DNA of 64,000 nucleotides, taken from Fallopia convolvulus. Its lineage: Eukaryota > Streptophyta > Magnoliopsida > Caryophyllales > Polygonaceae. The stretch is taken from NCBI GenBank assembly GCA_964016875.1, contig OZ024728.1:30511865-30575864 (forward strand). Reading direction: 5' to 3'. Positions 53,459-64,000 of this stretch are shown one piece after another. The notes under the pieces are model-generated. The model saw nothing but the letters and a program-made list of their open reading frames with translations. It did no database searches and was not told the origin of the DNA. Both the position numbers and the translations under genes were made by a program. The stretch's first letter is position 1. Each line of letters begins with the position of its first letter.

Positions 53459-54703
53459 ACACATGTATCGCAAACTGAAGAAAGCCTTCAATGGAGAATT
53501 TGAAGAAGTCCCACCTCCTCAACCCTTGACTACTCAACAACTTATGGCTAAGTTAAATGTTCTAAACATACCATTTGGCAAGAAAAGAGCCAAACCTCTT
53601 CCATATGTTGGGTGAAGAAGAAGTCAATATTTTTCTCTCTTCCATATTGAGAACACTTATATGTTCGACATTGCTTGGATGTCTTGCATATTGAGAAAAA
53701 TGTGTGTGATAGATTGTTGGGCACATTACTCAATGTGCCAGGAAAGACGAAAGATAGTGCAAATGCTAGAAAGGATATGGTTGATATGGGCATTAGATTG
53801 GAGTTAGAAGGACAAGTGACAACAAAGTGTACCTATCTACCACCTGCATCTTATACTCTTTCAAATAAGGAAAAGGATGATTTTTATAGGTTTTTCCAAG
53901 CTATAAAGGTTCCACATGGGTTTTCATCAAATATAAAAAGCCTTGTGAATTTGAAAGGTAGAAAGCTCCAAGGAATGAAATCTCATGATTGTCATGTAAT
54001 TATGCAAGAATTTCCGCCAGTTGCTATACGTTGTATTCTGCCAAAGCATGTTCGAAATTCCATTACACGCCTCTGTTTCTTTTTCAAGAAGATTTGTAGT
54101 AAGGTCATCAATCCTCATGAATTGAATTCTCTGCAGAATGATATTGTGCTTACTATTTGTGAACTCGAGATGATTTTTCAACCGTCTTTTTTTGATTTAA
54201 TGGTCCACTTAACAATTCATCTTGTTAGAGAAGTCAGATTATGTGGACCGGTGTACTTGAGATGGATGTATCCGTTTGAGCAATTCATGAAAGTACTTAA
54301 AGGGTACGTTATGAATACATTCCGCCCCGAAGGTTGTATGGTTGAACGATACATTGTGGAAGAAGCTACTGAATTTTGTGCTCTATATTTATCTGATACT
54401 GAACCCATTGGTCTTCCTAAGTCAGTGAAGAATGATCCAACTCAAGGAAGGGGTACAATTGGATTTAAAATGCAAGGAATATCTCGAGAGTTGTGGGAAC
54501 AAGCTCATTTATATGTTATTCATAACAGTGAAGAAGTAGAAGCATATGTGGCTGAGCACATGTCTTATTTAAGAAGTCAAAATCCACGTAGGAGTGAGAA
54601 GTTGATAACAGATCAACACAATGTTTTATTTGTTCAATGGCTACGTGTAAAGATAGAAGATTCCGTTGAGCCTGTTTCGCCCACCTTCGTGTCGTTTTCA
54701 TGA
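53459..54703 (+). pseudogene. CACTA TNP2-like transposase, middle part
   Basis: An in-frame TGA at about 53652 stands where the family has Trp, just before HCLDVLHIEKNVCD. From 53675 an open frame of 342 codons carries GLKSHDCH-type sequence (GMKSHDCHVIMQEFPPVAIR), CELEMIFQPSFFDLMVHLTI and WMYPFEQFMKVLKGYV, the conserved C-terminal Tnp2 blocks. It ends at TGA 54701-54703 and continues out of phase. Confidence 0.85.
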
Positions 54704-54765
54704 GGTCCTCTCTTTAATGTGGCACCTTTTTCCGCATATGAGATAAATGGTTACACGTTTTACAC

Positions 54766-55278
54766 ATGCTCCACGATGATACTAGTACAATGCAAAATAG
54801 TGTTGTCACATTGGTAGCTCAAGCAATGCATATCTCTAGTGCAAAAGATAAAAACCCCGTCCAAGCAAGTTTGTCATATTATGGTGTCATTAAGGAAATA
54901 TGGGAGCTCAATTACTTGGAGTTCATTGTGCCGGTTTTTCTTTGCAAGTGGGTCAATTTTAACGGTGTAGAAGTTGATCCCCATGGCTTTACTCGAGTTG
55001 ATTTGAATAGGGTGGGCCATAAGAATGATCCATTCATTTTAGCATCTCAAGCCAAACAAGTGTTTTATGTGTCTAACCCAAAAGATCCGAAGTGGTCGAT
55101 TGTGATATCAACTAAAGAGAGCGACCACAATGAGTACTATGAAGGAGAAAGTGAATTAAGTCAAACGTCTTTCATAATGCCGTGCTTTGATACAAATGTT
55201 GATGAAGAAGCTCATGTCTATATGTGTGAAGACCATAGCGAAGGAATAATAATTAACCGAGCTAAAAGAAAAAGATAA
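54766..55278 (+). pseudogene. CACTA transposase C-terminal domain (DUF4216-like)
   Basis: 170 codons with SYYGVIKEIWELNYLEFIVP, CKWVNFNGVEVDPHGFTRVD and NDPFILASQAKQVFYVSNPK, the DUF4216 signature found at the end of TNP2-type proteins. A frameshift upstream (54700-54770) separates it from the Tnp2 part. A GT (AAGGTAAG at about 55280) follows directly and may be a donor splice site. Confidence 0.85.
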
Positions 55279-55464
55279 TAAGGTAAGTTAATTTGTTATT
55301 ATTAGAGCTTTATATAAGGTATTAGTTCTTGAAGTAAGTAAAGTTTTATAGAATATTAACATTTATTTTATTTTCTATTTTTGCACAAGGATTACACAAA
55401 TAAGTTGGAATGTTACGGAGCGGGACGAGCCGCAATTCCAACCACGAGACCGGTCTGAGAGTGG
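55279..55464. other. Junction between CACTA remnant and element E
   Basis: An AT-rich intron-like stretch to about 55400, then a short GC-richer piece (55415-55460) of unknown origin. No target duplication or terminal sequence was recognised, so the right part of the CACTA element and the left part of element E are both missing here. Confidence 0.4.
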
Positions 55465-55883
55465 GTAGACCAAAACATCTTTGCTCCCCTTAGCTAGTCT
55501 AAAAGATCATCAATTCTTGGAAAAGGGTACTTTTTTATGGTAACTTTATTAAACTCTCGGTAGTCAATGCACAACCAGAAAGTTCCATTCTTCTTCTTTA
55601 CAAATAAAACCGATGCACTCCTAAGTGAGGCGCTTGGTCTGATGTACCCCTTTTCTAACAATTCTTCCAACTGGTTCCTTAATTCCTTCTTTTAAATCAG
55701 AGCCATTTTGTAAGGTGATTTGGAGATTGTTCGGGTTCCAGGTTCCAACTCGATGGTGAATTGTACTTCACGATGGGGTGGCAACCCCGGAATTTCCTCC
55801 GGAAAAACATCAGGAGATTCTCTAGCAATGGGAATTTCTTTCAACTTGACTTCCTTCTTCTCAGTCGATTCCATGTAGCACAA
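55465..55883 (-). pseudogene. Element E: protease-RT spacer and RT N-terminus
   Basis: The minus-strand frame 55883-55692 contains ESPDVFPEEIPGLPPHREV, the Tekay-type entry to RT, ending in a stop. The next bases (55680-55480) still show the RT fingers in broken form (FVKKKNGTF, IDYRE-like). The sequence is lost before the catalytic box. Confidence 0.75.
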
Positions 55884-56094
55884 AAATCCAATACATCATT
55901 GACAGATCATTTTCATTTCTTTCATGGCATTGACCATCATCCCATTCTCAAACTCCCATCGGCCCTTAACTTGCAAACATATTTGCCTCCTATTGTGATG
56001 GTCATTGTCCTGGTTCTGAAGTCTATCACTACTCCATCTCAGGTTTACCAATCCATTCGTAGGATTATATCATAAGGAGCCATCAGTTTGCAAA

Positions 56095-56349
56095 TCAAGT
56101 CGGCATCGAACTTTTGACCTTGAATGGTGATCGGTAGTGGCTGCTTAGATCCCACGATCTTCTCCCCATTAGGAGGTTCACAATAAAAGGTTTACACGTG
56201 TCATTACATTCATACCCTATTTGATCTGCACAACTTTCGGATATAAAAGAATGTGTGGCACCAAAATCAAAAAGCATAAAAGAAGGAGTGGAGTGGACGT
56301 ATAAAGTACCTTGAGCAACCAGAGTGTTTGGCTCATCAACACGACACAT
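56095..56349 (-). pseudogene. Element E: aspartic protease with altered active site
   Basis: The block SFMLFDFGATHSFISESC corresponds to the retropepsin active site, but the catalytic Asp-Ser-Gly reads Asp-Phe-Gly. A TCT to TTT transition would explain it. The frame stops before the second conserved protease block. Confidence 0.75.
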
Positions 56350-56381
56350 CTCATATAATCGTCGCCCTTGGCTAGTTGATG

Positions 56382-56618
56382 CTACTGGCGTCTTTCGCTT
56401 GTTACGAGTTGTGGATTGAGCGGAGGTTGATTCCCAAATTCAATTGGAACTTTGTTGTTATAAGATGTTGACCCCTGTCGTGACTGAGATGGATCGTTCT
56501 TCTTCTTCTGAGGGCAATACGTTTGCATATGTCCCGCCTTCCCACAAAAGTAACATTTTCTTTTCTTCTTGGTGCATGCCTTGCTAATATGCCCTGGCTC
56601 ACCACAGTTGTAGCTCAC
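56382..56618 (-). pseudogene. Element E: Gag zinc knuckles
   Basis: Two CCHC-type knuckles. The first reads SYNCGEPGHISKAC, with Ser in place of the first Cys. The second (CYFCGKAGHMQTYC) is intact. It lies between gag and protease, as in element D. Confidence 0.75.
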
Positions 56619-56699
56619 TATCGACCCCTTTTGATATCTAGAAGATTGAGTTGTGCTTGACTGTGTTGACCCAGATATGGCCCGGTTAGACCGCTCAAA

Positions 56700-57500
56700 C
56701 TGTTGAGTTGGAGCAGGTCGATTGAAACCATTGTACTGAGATCCAAATTGAGGTGGTTTTCCCTAGCTTTTCATTTTGGTAGCAGATTCCTCCAAATTCA
56801 TCTCTATCTTGCATGCCTTATTGACATATTCTTCCATGGTAGTGCAAGTGTGGTGTACCATAAGCGTCTTGATTTTTGGGTTCATCCACGCATAGAAACG
56901 CTTTATCTTCTGCTCTTCAAAGGAGAATTCAGACCCAACATACTATAGTAAATGGTTGAATTTGGTGGCCATCTTAAGAATTTTCATCCCATCAATCTTT
57001 GGGTACATAAACTCTTTCAGCTTCTCCTCTCTCATAGTAGCCGAAAAAAACCTATCCAACATCTTATTCTTGAACATGAACCAACTCAATAGATGATGCT
57101 CTGATAGTCCAGATTTCTCCCACCATTCACTTCCTCTTTCCTTCAACTACAAGGGGGCAATGTGGACTCTCTCAGCTTTAGTGCATGCCACATTGCGGAG
57201 CAACTGCTCCATATATGAGAACGAATAAATTATCTTAATTGGTTCCCCGGTCCCATCATAGTTGTCAAGTCTCAAAGAGGTAAAGGTTTTCAATGCGCAG
57301 GAAAAGCTTGAGCCATTTCTGCGAGGTAAGTTTGGCACGTGATGGCCTTAAGTGCTACCAGAATGTTCCCTCAGTTCTTCTTCAGGCACCACTAGAGGAG
57401 CAGCTTTGTTCTTCTCTTGCATAACCCTCCATGTTGCCCTGATATTGGGCACTTGTGAACGGAATTCGGATTGTGTTATGAGTGTAAACCATTTGACCAT
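56700..57500 (-). pseudogene. Element E: Gag core
   Basis: Broken minus-strand frames: 57338-57147 (YDGTGEPIKIIYSFSYMEQL, NVACTKAERVHIAPL) and 57146-56943 (EWWEKSGLSEHHLLSWFMFK, KMATKFNHLL), plus remnants to about 56700. They correspond block by block to gag of element D (FSHMERLLRNIPCSKADKVH; EWWESS; ERAKKFNHLLQY). Stops separate the pieces. Confidence 0.75.
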
Positions 57501-57699
57501 TTATACATGTAACTTTATACATTTAGATATTTGTTCATTATTTCTCAACTTATATAAAATAAAAGGCAATTGCTTTATTCATATTAAAGCAAATAAAATA
57601 GAATGTCATCAAGGTTCAACACAGCACAAAAAAACAACATCAAAACTCCTAACAAAGAAACACTAGCAATTGGAAATGTGGAAAAAAAAACATTCACTA

Positions 57700-58306
57700 G
57701 TGCCCGAAACGATTCCTATAACCAGCCTTCGTCAATGAATTTACCCTCATTGCTCAGTAGTAGGTCAACCTGATCAATCTTTCGATGCAACACATCGACG
57801 TACTAACTTGAGTGTCAAAGTAAGTCTTATTGTAGACCATTTGGCTCTGGTAGCGCATCATGTCATTAAACCATCCATCCCTTTACTGAGAGTGTATTGA
57901 AGTCCATTTGGCGATGTTTAATTGATCTAGGGTCAATAGTTGAAGGGAGGTTCCAATGTCGTGGTTCCCCCTAATTGTGCGATGCTTCCCCATGTGCCCA
58001 GTTGGAGGTAGCCTCCGTCGCATGACCTGATGGAATTTGGATGGCCTCCTCGTAGATAGAAGCCTCTGACATGTGCCCCATGGGTGGTGCCTAGGGAACT
58101 CTCGCTTAGTCACCTCATGATTAGTCATCAAATTGTCCTCAAAGGGGAAATCATGTGGAGATCATAGATGGTCTCTGACATGAGCCCCTCTTGCTTTGGA
58201 ATCAACATAGGAAGCCCCTCCAAGTTTTATTCTTTGGGATCTTCCTCCTTTGTGTCTTCCTTAGGGTCGTCCTTAGGGTCTTCCTCTTTGACATCATACA
58301 CGAGAA
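57700..58306 (-). pseudogene. Element E: accessory ORF remnant, C-terminal part
   Basis: The minus strand encodes RKIDQVDLLLSNEGKFIDEG at about 57715-57785, matching the C-terminus of the element D accessory ORF (RRIEQANLLLTNDTGVIDD). Further upstream are MVYNKTYFDTQ and an Asp/Glu/Lys-rich stretch (58240-58300). Several stops are present. It sits upstream of gag, as in element D. Confidence 0.6.
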
Positions 58307-59490
58307 TGTTGGATCGAAGGTTAGTTGAAACAGTTATAGGAACTGTATCGAACAGTTCCCACATGCAAAGGAATAAACAAGTAAGCAGGTAAATAAAGTA
58401 AATGAGACAGTTTCTTATAGAGGAACCTCACAACAATCAACTAACCGCATGAGTAAACCTCTACCTCCGCTTGGAGGATTTTCGAATGAGTTCCCTCTTC
58501 TTTTATTGCTTAGTTCCCTTCAGGTTAAAAGGCCGAATACGAACATCTCTGTTATTACAAGGACTCTCTCCCTAAGCAACACTATTTTATTCTCTCAACC
58601 CTAACACTGGTGAACATTCACAATGAAAAGCAAAAGAAAAACTCAAACCTTTCTGACCTCTGTCTCTACACGTCGTTCCCTTGACTCTGGGAACTCCTTC
58701 TTTCTTCTTTCACCGTCGTCAATATTAGCTCGTCGTCGGGGACTTTTCACTAAAGCAATGGTTTTCTCCGATTTTCCCTCTTAGCTCTTTCTCTTTGTGC
58801 TTTGAAATTTCAGGATTGTGAAAAGTATTGAGCAAGGACACTGTTGAACGGTTTAAATAGGCGTGATATGCAACCCTTATCCATTTGAGTCATTTGTCCT
58901 AAATACCCTTTTTGCCTTGATCTCCAAGTTCGATCCTTATGGTTGACATGTGACTCAGATTTGAATTTGAACCTCGTCAAATCTTGGATCACAATGGACC
59001 GTTGGATGGTCGTCTTCAACCTGTTGCACAATCTGAGGCCGCCTGAAGCTTGAGAAGCTCTTTTGTCCGGTAAGACATGATCCTTTGATTTGTGCTGAGA
59101 TGTCGCTTTCACGCATGCGTTGGTTCCCATCCATATGGAACTCTCGTCTTATCGGTTCCCTTGTCTTAAGAACTCTCTTGAGTTAAGGGAATCTTGTTCT
59201 CCTTATCTAGCTCGCTTCACGTGGGAACTCTAGTTAATTGAGTTCCCTACTCCTTGGGAACTCTGGTTCACTTCTAAGGTTGGTCGCTTCTTTGATCGAG
59301 TTCCCTTGACATGGGAAATTTCGTTGCCTCAGTTCCCATGCCTTGGGAGCTTGTTTCTCCGTGTCTTTTATTGGCGGCATGCAACCTGTAGACTAAGAAA
59401 TACTTGGCAAAGGGCGTTAGTTCTTATGACGTTGGTCATTATCAAAACCGAGAATTTTGTTCCAGTGTTAATGAACGTGAGTTCCTAACA
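58307..59490 (-). mobile_element. LTR-like insertion in element E (possible solo LTR)
   Basis: About 1184 bp starting TGTTGGATC and ending CCTAACA, which gives the short inverted ends of an LTR. It splits the accessory ORF remnant into two. On the minus strand a TATTTAAAC box (58853-58861) suggests LTR orientation. The motif GGGAACTC/GAGTTCCC recurs several times (for example 59225-59300). The flanking five bases differ (GAGAA versus CCGAC), so the insertion is not confirmed by a target duplication. Confidence 0.45.
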
Positions 59491-59770
59491 CCGACTGAAT
59501 AGGGAAGTTCCTACATAGGCTCATGCATACGAAGTTCCTCCTCAGGCTCATACATGGGAGGTTCCTTAGGCTCATGCATAGGAGGTTCCTCAGGCTCATA
59601 CATAGGAGGTTCCTCAAGATCAGGCACTGGAAGTTCCACCTCAACCTCATAATCGAGATCATCTTCAGGATGTGCATAAGGCTAGTACGGCCAATCGACG
59701 AAAGCTTCCTCCATCTTTTGTAAAGCCTTGACAATCTTGTCCCTCGTACGATTCATACTCCTCGTGAGCA
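59491..59770 (-). pseudogene. Element E: accessory ORF remnant, N-terminal part
   Basis: The minus strand encodes repeated EPPMYEPEE-type units (59525-59640), like the YEPED repeats in the N-terminal half of the element D accessory ORF. It also contains acidic stretches. Confidence 0.6.
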
Positions 59771-59961
59771 CCATTTTCTACCAAGATGGACAAGATAAAC
59801 ATGGTCAGTAACTTATAGAGCTTCCATAATTCTAAGTTAAAGAGGGCAAGAACCAAGTCGTTGAAGAACACAAGTCAACTACTATTTTAAGCTTCTTTTT
59901 TTTTCAAAAATATGGATATCTTTTGAAACTAGTATAAAGAATTGATTAGAAGAAAGTTTTT

Positions 59962-59975
59962 AGCTCTAATACCAT
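59962..59975 (-). promoter_or_regulatory. Element E: primer binding site (degenerate)
   Basis: The minus strand reads ATGGTATTAGAGC, one change from TGGTATCAGAGC, three bases from the LTR start at 59979. Confidence 0.6.
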
Positions 59976-59978
59976 AAT

Positions 59979-60450
59979 TGTAACACCTCCGTTTTTCCGT
60001 CGGAGATATTACTGCCAGTGACCTCGGAAAGTTTTCGAAAAGCACTCGTCAACTAATCGATCCGAATTCATATTGGAAAATAGACCTTTCAAAGTCGGGA
60101 GAAAGAGTGGTTTTCCAAGTTGTAGTCACCACTTGGGTTCATTTATTATGTTCATCAACACTTATCTTACATTAATGGCAAAACGATACACTTGAGTTGG
60201 TAGATTTTAAGATGGAAACGTGGTATGCCAAAGATGTTGGGTTTGAGATCCCTAAGAGAGAGAGAGAGAGAGTAAAGGGTTCCTAAGTCCAAATATGAAA
60301 CACTAGCTTGGTGCGATTGGTGAGGTATTTTCGTGGTCATTAATACCTACCAAAGAATCATAACTTAACCAAACTAAGTAGAATGGTAAGTAAGAGTCGA
60401 TCCGTCAGAGACTCGTGTATTTATGTTGTTATTTACGTGGCAAGTAACCA
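59979..60450 (-). repeat. Element E: 5' LTR, start
   Basis: It starts TGTAACACC and shares GCCAGTGACCTC with the LTR of element D about 40 bp in. The outer end was not located. A (GA)n run lies at about 60253-60271. Confidence 0.55.
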
Positions 60451-63062
60451 AAGATGGGGGGTTGTTGAATGATTATTTATTCTAAGATGTAAATTAATGC
60501 TAAATATGAATGCAAAGATGATTGTGTTAAACAAGTATGAGGAAATTAGAGCGTGTTCAACTAGTTAAATCCATCATAGATATGCTTATTGATCATTGAT
60601 TCTCTTGATTCTCAATTCACTTGAATAATCTATCGTGGATTATTATCCAAAAATTTATATTTAGTTGAAAGAGCTAACAGTCTAAAAACCCTAATCATCT
60701 AACAACCTGGAAGAACTTCTAGATTCAATTAAACAACAATTTTAAGTTAAAAGTATCGATAGAAACAAATACTTGATTCAAACAGTCATTCAAGTTATAT
60801 GTGGTTTATTCCCTTCTACAACTGAATAGCCCGAACGGGTCTAAACAATTATAGTTTCTACTTTATCTAATCCATCCCAAACGGGACTTAATCAGATTAG
60901 TTGTAAATTAACCTAGAAAATCTATTAGGTGGCAAATATAACAAAACCCTAGATAAACTTTGATTCAATTAAGCACATGGAATAAAACCTATTCAAGTTG
61001 TTGAGAATCAATCGAACCTCACAATAATATGCAATCTATGATTTCAATGACTAGTCAAACACAATGGATTTAGCAATACATGATTGAATTAAGAAAAACT
61101 TAAAAAAGGTTCATATGTTGCTCTTTTGAAAAAACTCTCTCCAAAACAAACCCTAGCCTCCAAATTCTGATCCAAGTTATGAAAAAGATAGAAACTAACA
61201 AGAGTTAAAAGTATCTCTTAAAACTACTAAAGTTAACAAAGGAAACAATCCTCATAAGCCTACATACAAGCACAATTTCGGACAAACATAAAGCCAAGCC
61301 CAAAACTAAGCCCAAATCTCTGCCCAAAATGTCTCAACGTAGAAAGCCAATTGCGCAGTTTGACATCCAAAAGCATGGCCGCGCTTTCTCCATGCTACCC
61401 AGCGCTTTTCAATTCTGTGGGAGTTACGCGGGCAACGTTCCTTGCCAATGCTCGGCTTGCACAATCTTCCTATGCCGTGTTTTCTTTTCTTCAATTGTCT
61501 TCACTCTAGCTTCTTCAATGCTCCTTTGCACCACCTCCTAGCTTACTTCAATCTTCTAGCACACCACCATAATCAACTAAAACTCGTCCCGCTTTTGCTC
61601 ATGTACCTAGAAACTTGCAAAACCAAGCAAAACAAGTGCAATCTACCCGAAAACACAAGATCATAGAAACTAACTAAAACTAACTAAAACTTAGCAAAAC
61701 CAACATAAAACATGCATCTAAACTACACCTACTATATATGCAAGCTATCCATGACACCCCTCAGAACGATTGAGCAGGTATGGTCATTACCAACACTAGG
61801 GTCTAGTTCCATCCTAATGCAATGGTTATAAAGAGGTGTTTAGGAATTTAGAACTCCCATCCCTAGTTCTACGCTAGAAGCACAATGATTCTCCTAGGAG
61901 ATTGTGAAACACAAAAAGTACAAACACACAACTTAGGTATAAATTCTAGCACAAACGAATAATAATATACAACTAAATTTTAAGCAATAATAAATCCCTA
62001 GGTTCCTTTTACTTTATAACATAGGTCATTATTTCTAAACAAACTAAATTCATTTTAATCAAATAAGCGGCAAAACATGCAACATGAATAACGATATCCA
62101 TGACAAAATATGAAAGCAAACCACCACTTTCCTTGATTGCAGGCCAAAACAAAGAGTTGTCTTTCAAACAAGATTGAAATTCTACAATCAAGTTTCCTTT
62201 CTTGATTCACATAATAAAATACAAAATAAATTATAGTTAATTTATTTTGTTCATCTCTTTGAAAGTTGATAATCCAATTTTTTTTCTAAGTTATTAACCC
62301 TTTTAAACTTGTGTTAACAACATTAGTAAAATTTCGATTTATTAATATATTACTATTAGGTTTTATTCACATTACATAAATTGAGTACATATATTTACAT
62401 TCAGACCGCTAAACATAAATTATCGTATGAATATGTTATAGATATTTATGGTGATGTTTATCTTTTGGATTTTATATAATTATGTGTTGTGTTGTACTCA
62501 TCAACTTACTTGATTCTTGATTTTTAAATGGAAAACTCTTGCAACTTAATCTGGAAAATAAATTTTGATTATTTTTATTCAGTTTTTAGTCTTTTAGTTT
62601 ATGTTAAGTTTTGAAAGTTTTGTGATGAAATGAAAATTTTAAAACCTGTAGTTGTTGGAAGGTGTTTTTTTTCTAATTGCATATGGTTTGAACAAATTTT
62701 ACTGAACATGCAATGTTCTTGTATGGAAACGATTTTACTATGGAGGAATGCTTTGATGTAGATGTTGCTAAGAGTGACTTGTTTATTCATCCACTTTAAT
62801 GATCTGATATGCTTATATGAATCAATATATATTGATGGACTTCTTAGATAAGTATTCAAGGTTTGTATGGTGATTCAAGATGCTTTCTCTTTAATTTTGT
62901 GAAACTATCATATTTGTGGACTTCTAACAACCTGGGTGCTTTAGCTTAACTGACATAAAAGAAAAAAATAATTTGGATTCAAACATTTGATGTTGTTGTC
63001 ACTATGAATCACTAACATGTCATGACTTCATAGCAAGGTCAGCTTGAACATCTGCTTTGCAG
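60451..63062. other. Non-coding stretch without recognised gene
   Basis: AT-rich. No protein family, TIR or LTR could be assigned; the short frames near 61306-61666 have no recognisable domain. The last ~500 bp before 63063 are probably intron sequence of the COG3-like gene, but no further upstream COG3 exon was found. Confidence 0.4.
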
Positions 63063-64000
63063 GTACTAGAAAAGCAGAGATTAATTGAATTTGTCGATGC
63101 ACTTCATAGCAATCTCAGCTTGTTTGAACAATTGGAGAATGTAAGCTTTAAAATATCATGAATTAACTTTCATTTTATTCAAATGTGATAATCTATGAGA
63201 TACTTGCTTTATGCCCTACTTTTAGAATTTCTCTATCTTCATGTGATGCACCTTCTTCTCTGTACACATTCATGAAGTAATCACTCATGGATTGTGTGAA
63301 CATTTTATTGTAGGTACTAATCTGACCAGTTGATCCTTTTGTAATTGCCTCTACACAATTGCAATTGCAAGACAATTAAAATCTGAATGAGAGCATTCTT
63401 GGTATGAGAGCATTCTTGTCCTATTTTTAGTAAATATAGTTGGTCACTTTTAAGTCTTCTTTCTCATCATATAGGTATGTTGAGAGTAATCCACAATATG
63501 TTGAATCTAGTATATACTTGGTCAAATTCCGGCAACTTCAGGTCTGTTGGTTTTAGCAATCACAAGGAACTAGTACTTTTTTATGTATATGTCAGCCTTC
63601 TAGATGAAGTGTTGTTCTTGTAATTTTTTGGTTTACTGAGATAACTTAAAATCTGAATGAGAATGTTTCTTGCTACTATAACAGTCTCGAGCCCTGAGTA
63701 TGATTCGGTCACATTTTATTTTGTGCTCAAAAGTGCAACTTCTCAGGTAATTTAGACACATTTGTGTTGCCTACTCTTATCTTAATGAATGTGTCTATCC
63801 ATCCCTTTTATTAATCATCTCCATTAGGTTCATGGAGTGATACGGGACACTAATAGTAACAAGAATGCTCTTTCTGAAGGTGCAGAAGCATCTATTATTT
63901 ATGTTCGCTATAAGGCTTCTGCAAGAGAGGTAATTTGTTGAGTTTGGTAGATTGAATAGGAGAGCTACATTATATGGTAAAATTGATTGATCTTCTCTTT
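63063..64000 (+). pseudogene. COG3: COG3-like gene fragment (conserved oligomeric Golgi complex subunit 3), runs off the window
   Basis: Four exon-like pieces with GT/AG borders match plant COG3, a lobe A subunit of the COG tethering complex for retrograde traffic within the Golgi. Exons: 63063-63140 (EKQRLIEFVDALHSNLSLFE), 63475-63541 (YVESNPQYVESSIYLVKFRQ), 63685-63746 (SRALSMIRSH) and 63828-63929 (NALSEGAEASIIYVRYKASA). Two defects: the exon expected between the first two, leading up to the YVESNPQY-type motif, was not found, and phases do not fit without it. The third exon is 62 nt where 63 would keep phase, a 1-nt deletion near 63720. No exons for the N-terminal third were seen. So it is probably a duplicated, decayed copy, although an assembly error cannot be excluded. 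Confidence 0.75.

Larger units (their letters stand above)
55465..60450 (-). mobile_element. Element E: degraded, left-truncated Tekay-like Ty3/gypsy retrotransposon
   Basis: The minus-strand order from the right is LTR start (59979), PBS, accessory ORF remnant, gag, zinc knuckles, protease, and the beginning of RT; there the element ends abruptly. RNase H, integrase and the 3' LTR are absent. It is related to element D in LTR start, accessory ORF, gag and protease, but much more diverged. The right boundary is not determined; 60450 is a guess. Confidence 0.7.

Noticed and set aside
61306..61666. Overlapping short frames of 60-74 codons
   Set aside because: No similarity to known families and no promoter or splice context.

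Overview
This window is a piece of an angiosperm nuclear genome, probably a eudicot; the species cannot be named from the sequence alone. The evidence is plant Ty3/gypsy retrotransposons of several lineages (CRM-like, Tekay/Del-like, Athila-like), plant CACTA and hAT DNA transposons, Arabidopsis-type telobox motifs, and intron-bearing fragments of two conserved eukaryotic genes (SRP68 and COG3). No complete, intact host gene is visible.

Layout. (1) 1-5632: a CRM-like Ty3/gypsy element on the minus strand (element F), cut by the left window edge, with its LTR at the right. (2) About 6251-7058: a decayed, intron-bearing SRP68 fragment, followed by subterminal hairpins and a CACTA-type 3' terminus ending at 8200. 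(3) 8237-8827: a non-autonomous hAT-like element with a perfect 8-bp target duplication. (4) 8854-48304: a nested stack. The host is element A, with LTRs of about 3 kb and a non-coding internal region of 0.93 kb. Its second LTR is split twice: by element D (Tekay-like, minus strand, 12818-23432, TSD ATACT) and by element B (CRM-like, plus strand, 25374-47465). The 3' LTR of B is split by element C (Athila-like, minus strand, 33461-46947, TSD GTTGA). The insertion order A, then D and B, then C follows from the interruptions. (5) 48377-49355: a 39-bp tandem repeat. (6) 50819-51016: a promoter-like stretch and a short coding start, broken by a near-perfect hairpin. (7) 51225 to about 55420: a CACTA element with subterminal hairpins and a broken TNP2 transposase. 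(8) About 55465-60450: a degraded Tekay-like element (E), minus strand. (9) 63063-64000: exons of a COG3-like gene that looks pseudogenic and runs off the right edge.

How the parts work together. Each retrotransposon follows the expected order: LTR with TATA box, primer binding site, gag, protease, RT/RNase H, integrase, polypurine tract, LTR. All coding regions carry breaks, so none looks autonomous as read here. B is the cleanest: gag-pol is in one frame except at its N-terminus and is broken only by stop codons, and its last ~58 codons lie inside the 3' LTR, as known for CRM elements.

Most notable observations. Element C carries the palindrome TCGTTAACGA at least 17 times, mostly as pairs 20-22 bp apart, in LTRs, spacers and coding regions and in more than one reading frame. 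Elements D and E share an extra ORF upstream of gag. Element D has an internal inversion covering the protease-RT spacer, RT and RNase H.
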